The notes beneath the pieces are model-generated. The model did no database searches, was not told where the DNA came from, and saw only the letters and a list, made by a program, of their open reading frames with translations. A DNA stretch of 64,000 nt, from contig NC_079239.1 of NCBI RefSeq assembly GCF_027921745.1, positions 3,375,501 to 3,439,500 on the forward strand. Reading direction: 5' to 3'. Both the position numbers and the translations under genes were made by a program. The DNA comes from Schizosaccharomyces osmophilus (taxonomy: Eukaryota; Ascomycota; Schizosaccharomycetes; Schizosaccharomycetales; Schizosaccharomycetaceae). Positions 42,433 to 53,857 of this stretch are shown piece by piece; within the stretch, counting starts at the first letter, position 1; each line of letters starts with the position of its first letter.

Positions 42433-44202
42433 CTATTTGGCCGAATCCAATGTTTGATAAGCAATTTTAGCAAGAATACCCATTCGCTCTTCTACATCGT
42501 AATCCTGAAACGACTCTGCTTTTTTTACCAAGCGCCTGACTTCCAATTCTGCCTCCATTCCATATTCAAACCAATTGGAAGCCGCAAGTTCGTAATGTGC
42601 GTATGGAAAAATCCAAAAATCCTTATCGTCGCCCAACAAAGAAGCTTGGTTCAGCAGCAGTATTCTACTCAAGCGGGCATTCGACGATTTATAATTCTTC
42701 TGCATTCTCTCGATAACTGCAAGTAAAAAATCTTGCAAAGCGATATCATCTTCATCGTGGCATGCACTTTCCAGTAGATCCTGTTTGTAGTCTTCATTAT
42801 ACCTTTTGAATCCCAAAGTGCAAACCACAAAGGCATACAAAAATTGTAGATACGGAGGAACTGTTATTACTTGGTGTAACGGCTTATTTTCTGCTTTGGC
42901 TTTTTTCTCCCATTTCAGAACTTTACGAATCGAAAACTTTTCCATCGGCAGCAAACGTTTACTTTCTTTTTCTTGTAAGGAAGATAAAGATTTTACCAAT
43001 AGATCTACGCCATCTTGCACGAAAGCGTTGTACTCGTTCGGGTCTGCATTTTTAATTTTCTCCAACTCTTTTGCGTGTTGGAGCATGCAACAACCGGCAA
43101 AATACCAGTGCAATCCCCGAAACCAAGAATTCATTTCCTGTAAAATCAAGAATTGTTTTGCGGCACTTTTAAAATCGCGGACACAGACACAAGCCATTGC
43201 CATATCAAAGCCCTGTAAATTTATAAGCTGTTCGCTTGTAGTAGTTACCGTTTGATTCCCAATCTTAATGGCCTTTTCTGGGTTACCTGTTAGTAATGAA
43301 ATCTTAAGTTCCATAAATTGCCATAACAGACTCTTCCTATATCGCGTTTTGAAATTTTGAATATGGCTTTCAAGTCGACTCAGTTCAGAATCATAATGAA
43401 CAGTTGAAATACTTGCGATGGGCTGTATCATTCCATAAAAAGTAAAAAGTGTAATAAGAGAAGCAGCACCAAGTACATTATTGTACATTGATGATTTCCA
43501 CAACCCCTCAATAGCTTGCTTTCTGTTTGGGTTAAAGCATATAAATGAAATGATTTTAGAATAAGAAGATGGAAACATTGACACTAGAAAATTCAAAACA
43601 CCATATCCAGCCATAGCTCCAGACTCCACGATTTCATCTAGAAACGCATCACTGCTATTATTCACAGCTCTTATGCCGGAAGCTTTTTCTTTTTGAACTT
43701 TTTCTACATCTTCAAGCAGCTTGGAAAAGGAATTGTGTGTTGTGCGCAATCGATAGGTCGCTTTCATTGACTCCATAAGTGATCCAGACATAAATCCCAA
43801 AATGGTATCCATCAACAAAAACAACGAATTAAAAACTTGGATTTCTGACCCTGGAGGATAGCTACCATAATTTTCGGTTGAACTTTCAACTGTTTTCCGG
43901 AAATCTTCAAATTGATGTTCAGAACGTTCAATCATATCTCGGGCTACGTGGACTACCTGGGGATCGAGCTCTAAAAGAGCAATATAAAAACACTGCGTAG
44001 ATTTTAAAGCGTCCATTTCTAAAGAGTTTTCCTCTAACTTTGGTTTAAGACTCTCACAGTCATCATTGATAACACTATCGAAATCGATCATCACCTTCTT
44101 GAGCAAGCCCATGTATTCTTCTCTTCCAACTTCATTTTTCAATGGTTTTTCTTTTTTCGATGGAAGTTCGGGAACCGGGACAAATTTTCCAAAATTGACC
44201 AT
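42433..44202 (-). CDS. IML2/TTC39 family TPR protein
   Basis: A single exon of 589 residues from the ATG at 44202. The long alpha-helical protein shows the family pattern: DTILGFMSGSLMESMKATYR, SGAMAGYGVLNFLVSMFPSS and FNPNRKQAIEGLWKSSMYNN, then TPR-like helices toward the C-terminus. Yeast Iml2 and human TTC39B are linked to lipid droplets, mitochondria and clearance of protein inclusions; a cytosolic/membrane-associated scaffold role is inferred. The start is supported by the conserved N-terminal block immediately after it. Confidence 0.85.
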   Translation of the reverse strand: MVNFGKFVPVPELPSKKEKPLKNEVGREEYMGLLKKVMIDFDSVINDDCESLKPKLEENSLEMDALKSTQCFYIALLELDPQVVHVARDMIERSEHQFEDFRKTVESSTENYGSYPPGSEIQVFNSLFLLMDTILGFMSGSLMESMKATYRLRTTHNSFSKLLEDVEKVQKEKASGIRAVNNSSDAFLDEIVESGAMAGYGVLNFLVSMFPSSYSKIISFICFNPNRKQAIEGLWKSSMYNNVLGAASLITLFTFYGMIQPIASISTVHYDSELSRLESHIQNFKTRYRKSLLWQFMELKISLLTGNPEKAIKIGNQTVTTTSEQLINLQGFDMAMACVCVRDFKSAAKQFLILQEMNSWFRGLHWYFAGCCMLQHAKELEKIKNADPNEYNAFVQDGVDLLVKSLSSLQEKESKRLLPMEKFSIRKVLKWEKKAKAENKPLHQVITVPPYLQFLYAFVVCTLGFKRYNEDYKQDLLESACHDEDDIALQDFLLAVIERMQKNYKSSNARLSRILLLNQASLLGDDKDFWIFPYAHYELAASNWFEYGMEAELEVRRLVKKAESFQDYDVEERMGILAKIAYQTLDSAK

Positions 44203-45656
44203 CGGAAAACTTCAACGTATACACAAGCAAAACAAAAATGGTTAAAAACGTGTAGTTTTTCAGATTTCCAAGATCCTTTTCCTTGGTTTTTAATGAATCA
44301 ATGGATTACAAAAGTCTCCTCTGTTCGTTATCCTACCAATTGACCTTTGTGGTTTCTAACGTTAGCTATATTCCAATGTTTGATTCCAAATGGTCCTGGT
44401 TTCTTTTTGATATTTGTAAACATTGACATTTCGTTGACTTTATATCAGAAGGCTGTCTTCCTACCCTACGTATGAATTCATCATCATAAATAAAGATTGC
44501 AGCGCAGTGGGGATTCTACGTAAACACATTCGAGGAAACCATTTCCATACTTTGGTAGAGTCTATGTGATCTTATTTGCATTTTTCTTGCTTGCCACCGT
44601 TTTTGCCCGAGTCTTGCTTGAAACGACAGAAATAAAGATATTATCTGCTTGCCGTACTCAGGCATCAATTTTTTTTTCGAGTTTCGTGATGGTGGATGAA
44701 GGCATAAAAAGGACGAGAGAGAAGGGTAAGAACCCTGGATTCGTCGTGCCTTAAAGTCATGGTCTGCTAAAGGAGAAAAATGGTTTTGAGAAGTGTTCCA
44801 TCCGGGTGTGTTTCGACTTTGTTTTGTATCACTCCCAAATCATAACTGGATCATTTGCAAAACTCTCCTGCAAAGTAAATTTTGTTAAGGATGATATTTC
44901 ATGTGTTTTTGATGGTTTTATGTATTTTCTGTTCGTCTATCGCAAATAAGATTTCTTTAAGCGAATGATTTAAAAGGTAATGTGGTATGCCCGAATCCAA
45001 GCGCAATATCCAATTCAGAATTGCAGGAACGGCTTGGTAAAAGGTTATGCTTTTTTTGTTTTCTTTGTAAATTGATTGCTTATAAAATTATATACCACGC
45101 CTGTTGAATGAAGCAATATGGTAATGACGATTCGGACATTTGACAAACTATGGAAGGCTTGCTCTACTTGGTTGGGACTTGGCTAGAGTATATACAGATG
45201 GAATGGAATGAAAAGAATCGTTGCAGGATCATTCACAGACTTAGGAAGGAACTGAGTCACATAGCAAAGGTGCAGATGCTGATGCCGACAGGAAACCACT
45301 CGGTGATGTACAACCAAAAAAAAATCGCCCGGAAGTTTCAACAAAAGAAACCAAAAACATACATATAAATACAAAAATACAAAACAAAAAAGCTACAATT
45401 TTTACACAAAAAGGAAATTTTGACCGCTTTCGCTCACCATTGCGTATTCCTTGGCAGTCCAATGTGACTTCAAGTAACGGATGACAACCGGGAAGCAACT
45501 ACACCCTCCACACGAAAAACCTTCTTCACCTATCCCTTACGGCCAGGGCAAAAGTAAAAATCTTATTCTTCAGAACCAGGTAATTTGGCAACTACATCTT
45601 TGTTGTGAATGTACTATTTATTTTTCTATTAAAAAGTGATTGATTTATTTGTTAAG
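44203..45656. other. intergenic between the IML2-like gene and the galactosyltransferase
   Basis: This 1.45 kb region holds the divergent promoters. An open frame without an early ATG at ~44515-44754 has a hydrophobic start (VILFAFFLLATVFA), and an ATG frame of 72 codons lies at 45150-45368; both are too weak to call. No repeat or RNA gene was seen. Confidence 0.45.
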
Positions 45657-46673
45657 ATGGTTTCAAGTGTTTGGTTATCTAAAAAGCTGCTTTTCATTGT
45701 TGCCGCTGCTATTATCACCGGTGTCTTCTTATTTTTCAACAATTTGTACAAGATTGATCTTTCTTTACTCAATTTCCCATCTCCTCTCATTTCAAATGAC
45801 TTAAATTGTTCTGCACCGTCTAATTATGTTAGACCTCCGCCGAGAATCGCACCAGCGGACAAGAACTCGTATGGGCAAGCTACAACCCTTCATAAAGCTT
45901 TCATTGATGAAGATGACACTCAAGAAATTAAATCGCATGAAATTGTTTTGCTTCTAGGAAGCAATGGAAACACGGGCTCCTTTGACCCTTCCATCATGGA
46001 TGATGTTTTCGCCAATCGTCTTCGATATGTCAAAGAGCACAATTACAACTTTGAGTTTGTCAATTTCACCGGTATCAACATGCCCGCTGTTTGGGGCAAG
46101 ATGCCAAGCGTGATTCAAATGATGGAGAAGTATCCGAATGCTAAATGGATTTGGTGGTTGGACCAAGATGCTTTGATCATGAATAACAATCAGTCTTTAC
46201 AAAATTTGTTTTTGTCTACCGAAAAACTCAAGTCTTCTTTGTTGACTGATCAACCATTATGGAGTCAGATCATAACTCAGGACAAAAGACGTACTCCCTC
46301 AATTTATAGTGATGAGATGATTGAAAACATTGAGTATTTGATTTCTGAGGACCACAATGGTGTAAATGCTGGAAGCTTCCTCGTTAAAAATACGGAAACA
46401 ATGGCTCTGTTTATGGATTTACTGACAGAGCCTACTCTTGTCGATTATAAGGTCGTACGCCATGAGCAAGATCTTATTGGATTAATGATTCATCGCCATC
46501 CTCAGCTTGCCGCCAAGTTTGGTATCTTACCTCAAAGATATTTAAACGCCTATCCACATGCTCCTCCTGAGATGGAATATCATCCTGGTGACCTGTTGGT
46601 GCACTTTGCTGGATGCTGGGTTGAGAATAAGTGTATGACACTTTGGGAAGAATTCAAACAGAAATTGGAGTAA
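45657..46673 (+). CDS. alpha-1,2-galactosyltransferase (GT34, Gmh family)
   Basis: A single exon of 338 residues from the ATG at 45657 (the upstream frame starts with GTG only). It is a type II membrane protein: a short basic tail, then the signal anchor LLFIVAAAIITGVFLFF, a stem, and a GT34 domain. The nucleotide-sugar DxD motif is in KWIWWLDQDALIMNNN. DHNGVNAGSFLVKN, VRHEQDLIGL and LLVHFAGCW are family blocks. It adds galactose to N- and O-linked mannans in the Golgi. In S. pombe a gene of this family follows usp109 as SPBC1289.13c, so this may be a moved orthologue. Confidence 0.9.
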   Translation: MVSSVWLSKKLLFIVAAAIITGVFLFFNNLYKIDLSLLNFPSPLISNDLNCSAPSNYVRPPPRIAPADKNSYGQATTLHKAFIDEDDTQEIKSHEIVLLLGSNGNTGSFDPSIMDDVFANRLRYVKEHNYNFEFVNFTGINMPAVWGKMPSVIQMMEKYPNAKWIWWLDQDALIMNNNQSLQNLFLSTEKLKSSLLTDQPLWSQIITQDKRRTPSIYSDEMIENIEYLISEDHNGVNAGSFLVKNTETMALFMDLLTEPTLVDYKVVRHEQDLIGLMIHRHPQLAAKFGILPQRYLNAYPHAPPEMEYHPGDLLVHFAGCWVENKCMTLWEEFKQKLE

Positions 46674-47574
46674 ATTATGCATCCATTGAGCTAATCGCCT
46701 TTGCTTCTAATTCCAAGGGGTGCTTTTTTTAATCTACTTATATATATATATACATATACTGATTCTATGTTATATTACTATCGCATTTTCTATACATGTT
46801 TTTATCAGGTCAGCTCTGTTGCTGACTTTCAAATCAGTCTTAATTTATTATATTTAATTTATTTAGTTTAGTTTTATACTTTTATAGTTTTCTTACTAAT
46901 CGCCTCGTTGGTCTGGTTTGATTCAATACATCCTTTTCTTCTTGTTTTATTTTGAGAGCAACCCTCCTTTGTTGTACTTTTAATAACTCAAATGTTTATG
47001 AAAACAAACGTAAAAATAAAGCTTGATAAAGTATAAGATAGTGTCTGGGTCGTATGGGGAAGGGCTTTTTGGATTTGGATAAGCGGCTGAACATCTAAAT
47101 GCTTTATCATGTACAAGTTGTAGACTATTTCCTGTCGAAACAAAGGAAAAGGTGTCAAAGGATTAACAATTATCTTTGCACGATTCTTTACAGCAAAATG
47201 AAACTTATGGTGACTTCTGGATTTCTAAGATTTATTGAAAAGAGTTGATCATGACCAAATCAGCTTAGTTATAAAAGATTATGAATGAAAATGAATATTT
47301 TTATGCGCCACATAGAAAAGCACATTTACGACCTTGTATATCTCTTGACTTGAAAACTCATCCAAGATCTATCTTACTTCACTAATAAGTTCATTACTCA
47401 CTACAAACATGTATACAAAATACTTACATCTCTTTATAAATTCCCTAAAAAATGAAATCCTTTATTTAAAATGTTCTATATAAAATGCTAGTCTAGGAAA
47501 ACTCGATCTCAAAAAAAAATTCTAACCGAACCGAACTAAACCATGATTAAGTGAAATTATGCATCATTTATGAT
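46674..47574. other. intergenic, convergent 3' flanks, with a TA repeat
   Basis: The 3' sides of the galactosyltransferase and pyruvate decarboxylase genes. It contains (TA)7 at 46739-46752. No gene was seen. Confidence 0.6.
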
Positions 47575-49275
47575 TTATTGATCGGCAGCAGGAGCTCTGG
47601 CGTTGGTAGCACCAACAACGGATCCCCAAGCAACCAATTCCTTGGTGCAATCGTCAGTGTGGTTGTAACATTCAATCAAAGTAGGGCCCTCCTTGTTGGC
47701 AAGAGCGATTTGGATAGCTTGGTCAAGCTCTTCACCAGTGTTGGCCTTGAGACCCTTGGCCTTACCGTCCTCAGCGTTGAAGGATTCCATGAAGGCAGCA
47801 TAGTCCCAGTTCTTGATACGGTTATAAGGACCGTCGTGGATTTGGATCTCAATGGTGTAACCACGGTTGTTGATCAAGAAGATGATGACGGGGAGCTTGT
47901 GAAGAACCATTTGGGCGAGTTCTTGACCAGTCAATTGGAAGGAACCATCACCGACCATGATAACGGTTCTTCTCTTGGGGGCAGCAATAGCATAACCCAA
48001 AGCGGAAGGAACGGACCAACCGATGTGACCCCATTGCATTTCAATTTCAAACTTGGCACCTTCGGGCAAGTTCATTTGCATACCGTTGAACCAAGAGTCA
48101 CCAGTCTCGGCGTACAAAGTGGTGTTACCATCAATGACACCTTGGATTTGGCGCATGAGTTCTTCACGGGTAAGGAGCTCCTTGGGGTTGGCGGGAGCAT
48201 AGTTGAGCAAGGCAGGCTTGATGCGGGCGTACTCAACCATGGTAGCGTTCTTCTTGGAGACCTTGTCGGCCAAGCGGCTCAAGAATTCGTCCATCTTCAC
48301 ACGGGTGAATTCGTAACCGGGCAAGCTGACGTGCATGTAGTCACTGTCAATGAATTGCTCGGCGGAGGGACCGATCTTGTAACCGTTGGAGGTGTAGTCG
48401 TTGAAAACGGTACCGGCACCAATGAAGAAGTCAGCGAAATCACCGATCTTGTCAGCAGCGCGAGTGCTGCACAAACCCCAGTAAACACCAGCGTAGTTCT
48501 TGTATTCTTCGGAGATGAAACTCTTAGCGTTGGGTTGGACAACGACGGCAGCATCGAGGGCACCAGCCAACTTCAAGAAAGCCTTCTCGGCACCAGCAGC
48601 ACGGATCTTGGGACCAGCCAACATGATGGGCTTCTCAGACTTGGAAATCAAGTCAGCAGCGACATCAGTGGCTTGTTCAAGAGAGGCCTTGTCGGAGGTC
48701 TCGGGCTCAATAACAGCGCTGATGGGACCGGGCTTGGGGCAGGGTTGAGTGGCCATGTTGGTGGGGACTTCAATGTAGACAGGCTTGTGTTGCAAGACAG
48801 CTTGACGGAGAGCGTGGTCAATCAAGCGAGGAGCCTCATTGGCACGACGGAGAGCAACGGCGGCGACAGTGAGGTTCTTGGCAATGTCCATTTGGTAGTC
48901 AAAGTTGTGAGTACCAGTGGTGTGGTGCAAGATGTGGGAGGAGTTGAGGTCATTAGTGTTAGGAGCACCACTGATCAAAATAACGGGGAGGTTCTCAGCA
49001 TAAGCACCACCAATACCGTCGAAAGCGGTCAAGGCACCGACGCTGTAGGTGACAACAGCAGCGGAGATACCGTGGGCACGAGCATAACCCTCAGCAGCGA
49101 AAGCGCAGTTCAATTCGTTGCAGCAGCCAATTTCAGACAACTTGGGGTGGTACTCGAGGTAGTCCAAGAGCTTAAGGTTGTAGTCACCGGGGACAACAAA
49201 GTGGTTGATGATACCGATTTGGCTCAATCTTTCGGCAAGATAGTCACCAACAGTGAATTGAGTTTCCTTGGTCAT
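47575..49275 (-). CDS. pyruvate decarboxylase
   Basis: A single exon of 566 residues from the ATG at 49275 (MTKETQFTVGDYLAERLSQI). The catalytic Glu is in CCNELNCAFAAEGYARAHG and the HH pair in SSHILHHTTGTHNF. The thiamine diphosphate/Mg motif runs from GDGSFQLTGQE to INNRGY. It converts pyruvate to acetaldehyde and CO2 in the cytosol during fermentation. GC-rich third positions and strong codon bias set it apart from neighbours and imply very high expression; this bias also leaves a 577-codon frame open on the opposite strand. A TATA box is 48 bp upstream. It is similar to the S. pombe Pdc1-type enzymes. Confidence 0.97.
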   Translation of the reverse strand: MTKETQFTVGDYLAERLSQIGIINHFVVPGDYNLKLLDYLEYHPKLSEIGCCNELNCAFAAEGYARAHGISAAVVTYSVGALTAFDGIGGAYAENLPVILISGAPNTNDLNSSHILHHTTGTHNFDYQMDIAKNLTVAAVALRRANEAPRLIDHALRQAVLQHKPVYIEVPTNMATQPCPKPGPISAVIEPETSDKASLEQATDVAADLISKSEKPIMLAGPKIRAAGAEKAFLKLAGALDAAVVVQPNAKSFISEEYKNYAGVYWGLCSTRAADKIGDFADFFIGAGTVFNDYTSNGYKIGPSAEQFIDSDYMHVSLPGYEFTRVKMDEFLSRLADKVSKKNATMVEYARIKPALLNYAPANPKELLTREELMRQIQGVIDGNTTLYAETGDSWFNGMQMNLPEGAKFEIEMQWGHIGWSVPSALGYAIAAPKRRTVIMVGDGSFQLTGQELAQMVLHKLPVIIFLINNRGYTIEIQIHDGPYNRIKNWDYAAFMESFNAEDGKAKGLKANTGEELDQAIQIALANKEGPTLIECYNHTDDCTKELVAWGSVVGATNARAPAADQ

Positions 49276-51277
49276 GTTGAATAGAATGTGTTTGATGGTT
49301 TGAAATACAGGATCTGAGCAGGTATATATAGGACTGAAGCCTTTCCCGGAATTTTCCGGCGCGAAGTGAAAATCGTTCGGCATTGCTACTTTGTTCCGAT
49401 GCTTTGTTGTCTTGATTAGATATCATTGTTACTTACCAAGGGGATATGTGGGAAGTATCCAGCTGCAGCCAATCGGCGGCCAGGACAGCTATCCGGGGCA
49501 CGGAGGTGAAAGTTTTCGCGAGGTTGTTACCTGGGAGGGGAAACAAAGAAGCTGGTGGAAAGCGTTTGAAAGAACAAAGAAGAAAAAAATGGGTTAACAA
49601 AAGTCTTCTATGGAAAAAAAATTCTCCAAATGCTTTATGTTTTGCAGGAAGATGCGACAGTTCTTTGAAATGTCACCAGAAGCAAAAGACGGTCGAGCAG
49701 ACTGACTTCCTATTGGCCACTGCTAGCAAATCAGACGAACCGGTGGGCACCAATGGGTGGCTAATTTAGGTTACGCAAGTTTCCGATTGGTGAAAAAAAT
49801 ATCTAGAGTTTGATCTAGACCGTACCATGTTCTGGCAAGGAGAGTCCATGCCCACGCTACACATGGCATTTGTCGAGATGGTGTAGAGAGGAAGACACGG
49901 TGGAGTAAGAGACGAATCGAGTTATGGGTGCTTTCGGCTGCCAAGCTTTGGTGTTTTTCTGGTCTTTTCTCTGGTGATTCCAAGTTGTTTGCGGTACTAT
50001 TGCGTAGGTTTTTCAGAATTGTTGGAGCTCGTTAGGTTGGAATAACGTGATGGTAGGTAGAATCTAATGAAAACATAAACATAAACAAGGGCAGAAAAAA
50101 TAAATTCGAAAAAAAAAGAAATAAATTAAAATAAAATAACAAGCCTTTCAACTGTTGTATATCACAGTTTATAGTTAATAATTCTTAATTTATAATTCAT
50201 GAATTCAATCGTTGTATGGATGTTTATGGAATGTTCTTGCAACAACATTCCATTCACTAAAGTTTCTCAGACAAGATTCCAACTATAGAAGTAAACCGGC
50301 GCAATCGATTTAGGAAATTCAAATTCAAAGATGATTAACGATTCAACATGAAAAGAGAGTTTTCGCGCTCTTTTCCACCTGCACAAAGAAACCCAAGCTC
50401 TTTTGTCGAAAGAGATCAAGTCTGCTAATCTCACTAGTCACTTTATCTTCATTAACCTTTCTATCTTTCTATTTTTATCTTTATCTTTATCTTTGATAAC
50501 TCTTCCAGCTATCAAAGTCCTAGGCCAGCATTATAGTTTCCTACTAGACAACATTGTACTCTGTGCTACCTGCGTTTTATCCATCAACTATTGCCATTTG
50601 AGATTTGTTTTTATTCTTGTTCAATTCAAAGAATATATGCGCTTTTATTAGTGTTTTTGAAATCAGCATTTCGAAACGAATTTCTCGTGTTTTACTTCTT
50701 TTTCGTCTTTTTCCTCATTTGTTGTCACTTTTTGTTCTTTTCCGGTTAATCCGGATTGGTTGCGATTGGTTTCAAATCCCAAACAACCTTTTCTGTTCCT
50801 TCGTTTAAACCAAACGTTAATCCTATCCTTCTCCGTCAGATAAAGCGAACATATCTGTATAGTCACACGCGATTGCAAATTTTAACGATGAATGATCCAA
50901 TTGCGACATGGTGGGATCTTATATAAAATACGCTTGAGCTGCCTCATTTTCCTTCTTCCCTTTCTATACATCCTATCTCTTATTGAAATTTGAAAGTCCA
51001 TTAAAAGGATTGTCTCTTTCTTTTTTAATTTTTATTTTTTTATCGTTTTCTGCTTCTTTTCTTTGTTGTTATTTATTTCTGCTTGTTGATTCAAGTGGAC
51101 AAGAAATATCATTGGCGTCGTTGTTCGAATCGAAACTTCATCCTTTTGGGTTATCCATTCACGTAGGCACAAAGATTCTTTTGTGTGCATTGGTTTTTGC
51201 TTTCTCTTTCTCTTTTTATATTTTTCTCTTTTTGAACTCAATGAAAGATTGTGGCTTCGTTTCAATCCATCTATAAA
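49276..51277. other. long divergent promoter region of pyruvate decarboxylase and the OPT transporter
   Basis: This 2 kb region includes several CCAAT/ATTGG boxes (around 49468, 49710 and 49783) that a HAP-type factor could bind. It also holds a TTTATC repeat (~50465-50495) and pyrimidine-rich DNA before the OPT gene. Many short frames exist but none is convincing. Confidence 0.55.
49323..49330 (-). promoter_or_regulatory. TATA box of pyruvate decarboxylase
   Basis: TATATATA 48 bp before the ATG, a short leader as in strongly expressed yeast genes. Confidence 0.6.
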
Positions 51278-53857
51278 ATGCCCAAAGGATCTCAACATCA
51301 ACATACTTCTTCGGAAGAATCCAACTCGCGCTCCCAAGCTCCTAGCCAGTCGATTTCGTATTCCAACAGTCCTTTCATTGCTTCGTCCACAGTAGAGCGA
51401 GTTGACCACCATACAAGAAACAGCGATAATGAAGAGGATGATGCCTCTAGCTTGAATGTAAATCACGATGAGGATTCTAAAAAGGTCATACATGAACAAA
51501 TAAAGGGCGGAGATTCCATTCAGTCGATGGATGTTTCCCCCGGACGGATATCCCCAGAAGATGTCAGCGAATTCAATAAAAAGCCCAAATCCAAGTCCAA
51601 CTTTTTTGTGAGGCTCCTTACCTTGTCCTCATCTTCCCTTGTTTCCAATCAAGCCAATTGCTATTACGATGAAAACGGTGAAGTGGAAGACTCTATTTAT
51701 TCTGAAGTAAGGGCCTCCGTTCCTCCTACCGACGATTACTCCAAACCCGTGAATACATGGAGAACTTGGGTGCTTACCACCATTTTTGTCATTGTGTTTG
51801 CTGCTGTCAACCAGTTTTTCAGTTTGCGTTACCCTTCTCTCACTATCAACTTTATTGTCGCCCAAATTTTATTGTTTCCTCTTGGCAAGCTCTTAAACTT
51901 ACTTCCAAATTGGACAATCGGTTACCGTCGTTGCTCCTTTTATCTCAATCCCGGCCCTTTCAATACCAAAGAACACGCTACCATCACCATTGCGGTCTCT
52001 TTAACTTCTTCAACCGCCTATGCGACAAACATTTTGTCCGCTCAAACAAGCTTTTACAATCAAGACCTCTCTTGGGGATACAAAATTCTTGTTGTACTGA
52101 CTTCCCAGATGCTTGGTTACGGCTTTGCTGGCCTCACCAGGCGCTGGATTGTCTACCCAGCCAGCATGGTTTGGCCCCAAACTTTGGTCAGCGCTGTCCT
52201 CTTTCGAACTCTTCATGGCGATGGCGGTAATGACATTGGAGAAACAAAAGAAGGAAAGACCACTGCCAACGGCTGGTCGGTATCTCGTTATCGCTTTTTC
52301 ACCTACATTTTTATCGGAGCTTTTGCTTTCTATTGGTTCCCTGGCTTCATCTTTACCGCGCTGTCTTACTTTACCTTTTTGTGTTGGATCTGGCCTAAAA
52401 ACCGTGTCGTTAACCAGCTCTTTGGATACAATTCAGGTCTCGGCATTGTTCCTGTTACATTTGATTGGCAACAAGTCGTATATAATTCCAATCCTTTGGC
52501 TTCTCCTTGGTGGGTCATTAGTAACACGATTGGCTCTGTGATTATTATCTTCTGGATTGTCGTTCCCATTTTGTACTACAAGAGTGTCTGGTTTTCCAAT
52601 TACTTGCCTATGCTCTCTTCTTCTACTTATGACAACACCGGGAAAACATTTAATTCTTCACGAGTCTTGAACTCTGATTTGTCTTTTGACCAATCAAAGT
52701 ATGAGTCCTATTCTCCTTTGTACATGCCCATGTCTTATAGCATGTCTACTGCATTAAACTTTGCTGCTGTTACTTCCATCTTTACCCATTGTATATTGTA
52801 CAACGGCAAGGATATTTGGCAACGCCTTCGTGATGAACGCGGAGCATTTGAGTGTGTCCATCGAAAATTAATGCGTAATTATCAAGAGGCTCCTCAATGG
52901 TGGTATTTGTCTTTATTCATTGTTACATTCGGTCTATCTATTTTTACGATTCAATATTACGATACACAATGTCCCGTATGGGCTTTTATTGTTGCAATGC
53001 TTATATTTATTATTAATTTTGTTCCTCAAGGCATTCTTGAGGGTATCACGAATCAGCATGTTGGTCTCAACATCATTACCGAGTTAGTTGGTGGTTATAT
53101 GTTACCGGGAAAACCTGTAGCAAACTTGATGATTAAGCTTTACGGCTTTATTCCAATGAGACAGGGCTTAGAGTTTTCAAGAGATTTGAAGCTAGCTCAA
53201 TACATGAAGGTCCCTCCTCGTATATTGTTCTCCGTTCAGATTTTCGCTACTGTCCTTGGTGGTGTTACACAGGTGGCCGTTCAAGAATGGATGCGTTTTC
53301 ACATTAAAGATATATGTACTCATGCGCAAAGTGATGGGTTCACGTGTCCCAATGGACGTTCCATCTATAATGCTTCATTGATTTGGGGAGCTATTGGGCC
53401 AGCGAAATTGTTTTCCAAGGGAAGACCTTACTACCCTTTACTCTACTTTTTTCTAATCGGTGCAGTCGCTCCGTTTTTGACATATGTGCTATATAAGAAG
53501 TTCCCAAAAGCCTGGTATGGAAAGCTCAATGCCCCAGTATTTTTCACTGGACCAGGGAACATTCCTCCTGCTACGGGTATTAATTACTCGTCTTGGGCTA
53601 TTGTAGGATTCGTTTTTAACTATGCGATCCGCAAAAAGGCCGTGCATTGGTGGACAAAGTACAACTACGTGTTAGCAGCTGCGCTAGATTCGGGCGTAGC
53701 AGTTGCTGGCGTTGTTATTTTCCTTTGTGTATCGTATCCAGGAGGAAGTTTAAGTTGGTGGGGAAATTCCGTTTACAAAAATACGTATGACTGGAAGAGT
53801 ATGCCTTACCGTTCCGTGGGTCCAAACGAAACGTTTGGCTATAGCAATTGGAGTTGA
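51278..53857 (+). CDS. OPT-family oligopeptide transporter
   Basis: A single exon of 859 residues. The frame opens with GTG at 51251, so the first ATG, at 51278 (MPKGSQHQHTSSEESNS), is used. A long Ser-rich cytosolic tail precedes about 14 membrane segments. Both OPT signatures are present: the NPG motif in YLNPGPFNTKEHATITIAVS and the KIPPR-type motif in YMKVPPRILFSVQIFATVLG. The protein imports tetra/pentapeptides or glutathione-like substrates with protons at the plasma membrane. It is related to S. pombe Isp4/Pgt1. It is divergent from pyruvate decarboxylase. Confidence 0.93.
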   Translation: MPKGSQHQHTSSEESNSRSQAPSQSISYSNSPFIASSTVERVDHHTRNSDNEEDDASSLNVNHDEDSKKVIHEQIKGGDSIQSMDVSPGRISPEDVSEFNKKPKSKSNFFVRLLTLSSSSLVSNQANCYYDENGEVEDSIYSEVRASVPPTDDYSKPVNTWRTWVLTTIFVIVFAAVNQFFSLRYPSLTINFIVAQILLFPLGKLLNLLPNWTIGYRRCSFYLNPGPFNTKEHATITIAVSLTSSTAYATNILSAQTSFYNQDLSWGYKILVVLTSQMLGYGFAGLTRRWIVYPASMVWPQTLVSAVLFRTLHGDGGNDIGETKEGKTTANGWSVSRYRFFTYIFIGAFAFYWFPGFIFTALSYFTFLCWIWPKNRVVNQLFGYNSGLGIVPVTFDWQQVVYNSNPLASPWWVISNTIGSVIIIFWIVVPILYYKSVWFSNYLPMLSSSTYDNTGKTFNSSRVLNSDLSFDQSKYESYSPLYMPMSYSMSTALNFAAVTSIFTHCILYNGKDIWQRLRDERGAFECVHRKLMRNYQEAPQWWYLSLFIVTFGLSIFTIQYYDTQCPVWAFIVAMLIFIINFVPQGILEGITNQHVGLNIITELVGGYMLPGKPVANLMIKLYGFIPMRQGLEFSRDLKLAQYMKVPPRILFSVQIFATVLGGVTQVAVQEWMRFHIKDICTHAQSDGFTCPNGRSIYNASLIWGAIGPAKLFSKGRPYYPLLYFFLIGAVAPFLTYVLYKKFPKAWYGKLNAPVFFTGPGNIPPATGINYSSWAIVGFVFNYAIRKKAVHWWTKYNYVLAAALDSGVAVAGVVIFLCVSYPGGSLSWWGNSVYKNTYDWKSMPYRSVGPNETFGYSNWS

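Noticed and set aside
44515-44754. Open frame with hydrophobic start upstream of the IML2-like gene
   Set aside because: There is no ATG before the hydrophobic part, no splice acceptor was found to supply one, and it is near chance length for this base composition.
45150-45368. 72-codon ATG frame
   Set aside because: It overlaps a longer minus-strand chance frame, has no TATA box or domain, and its composition is unremarkable.
47551-49284. 577-codon open frame on the plus strand opposite pyruvate decarboxylase
   Set aside because: It mirrors the decarboxylase gene exactly; strong codon bias in the sense gene removes stops on the other strand. The product is a low-complexity Val/Gly/Ser string with no domain.
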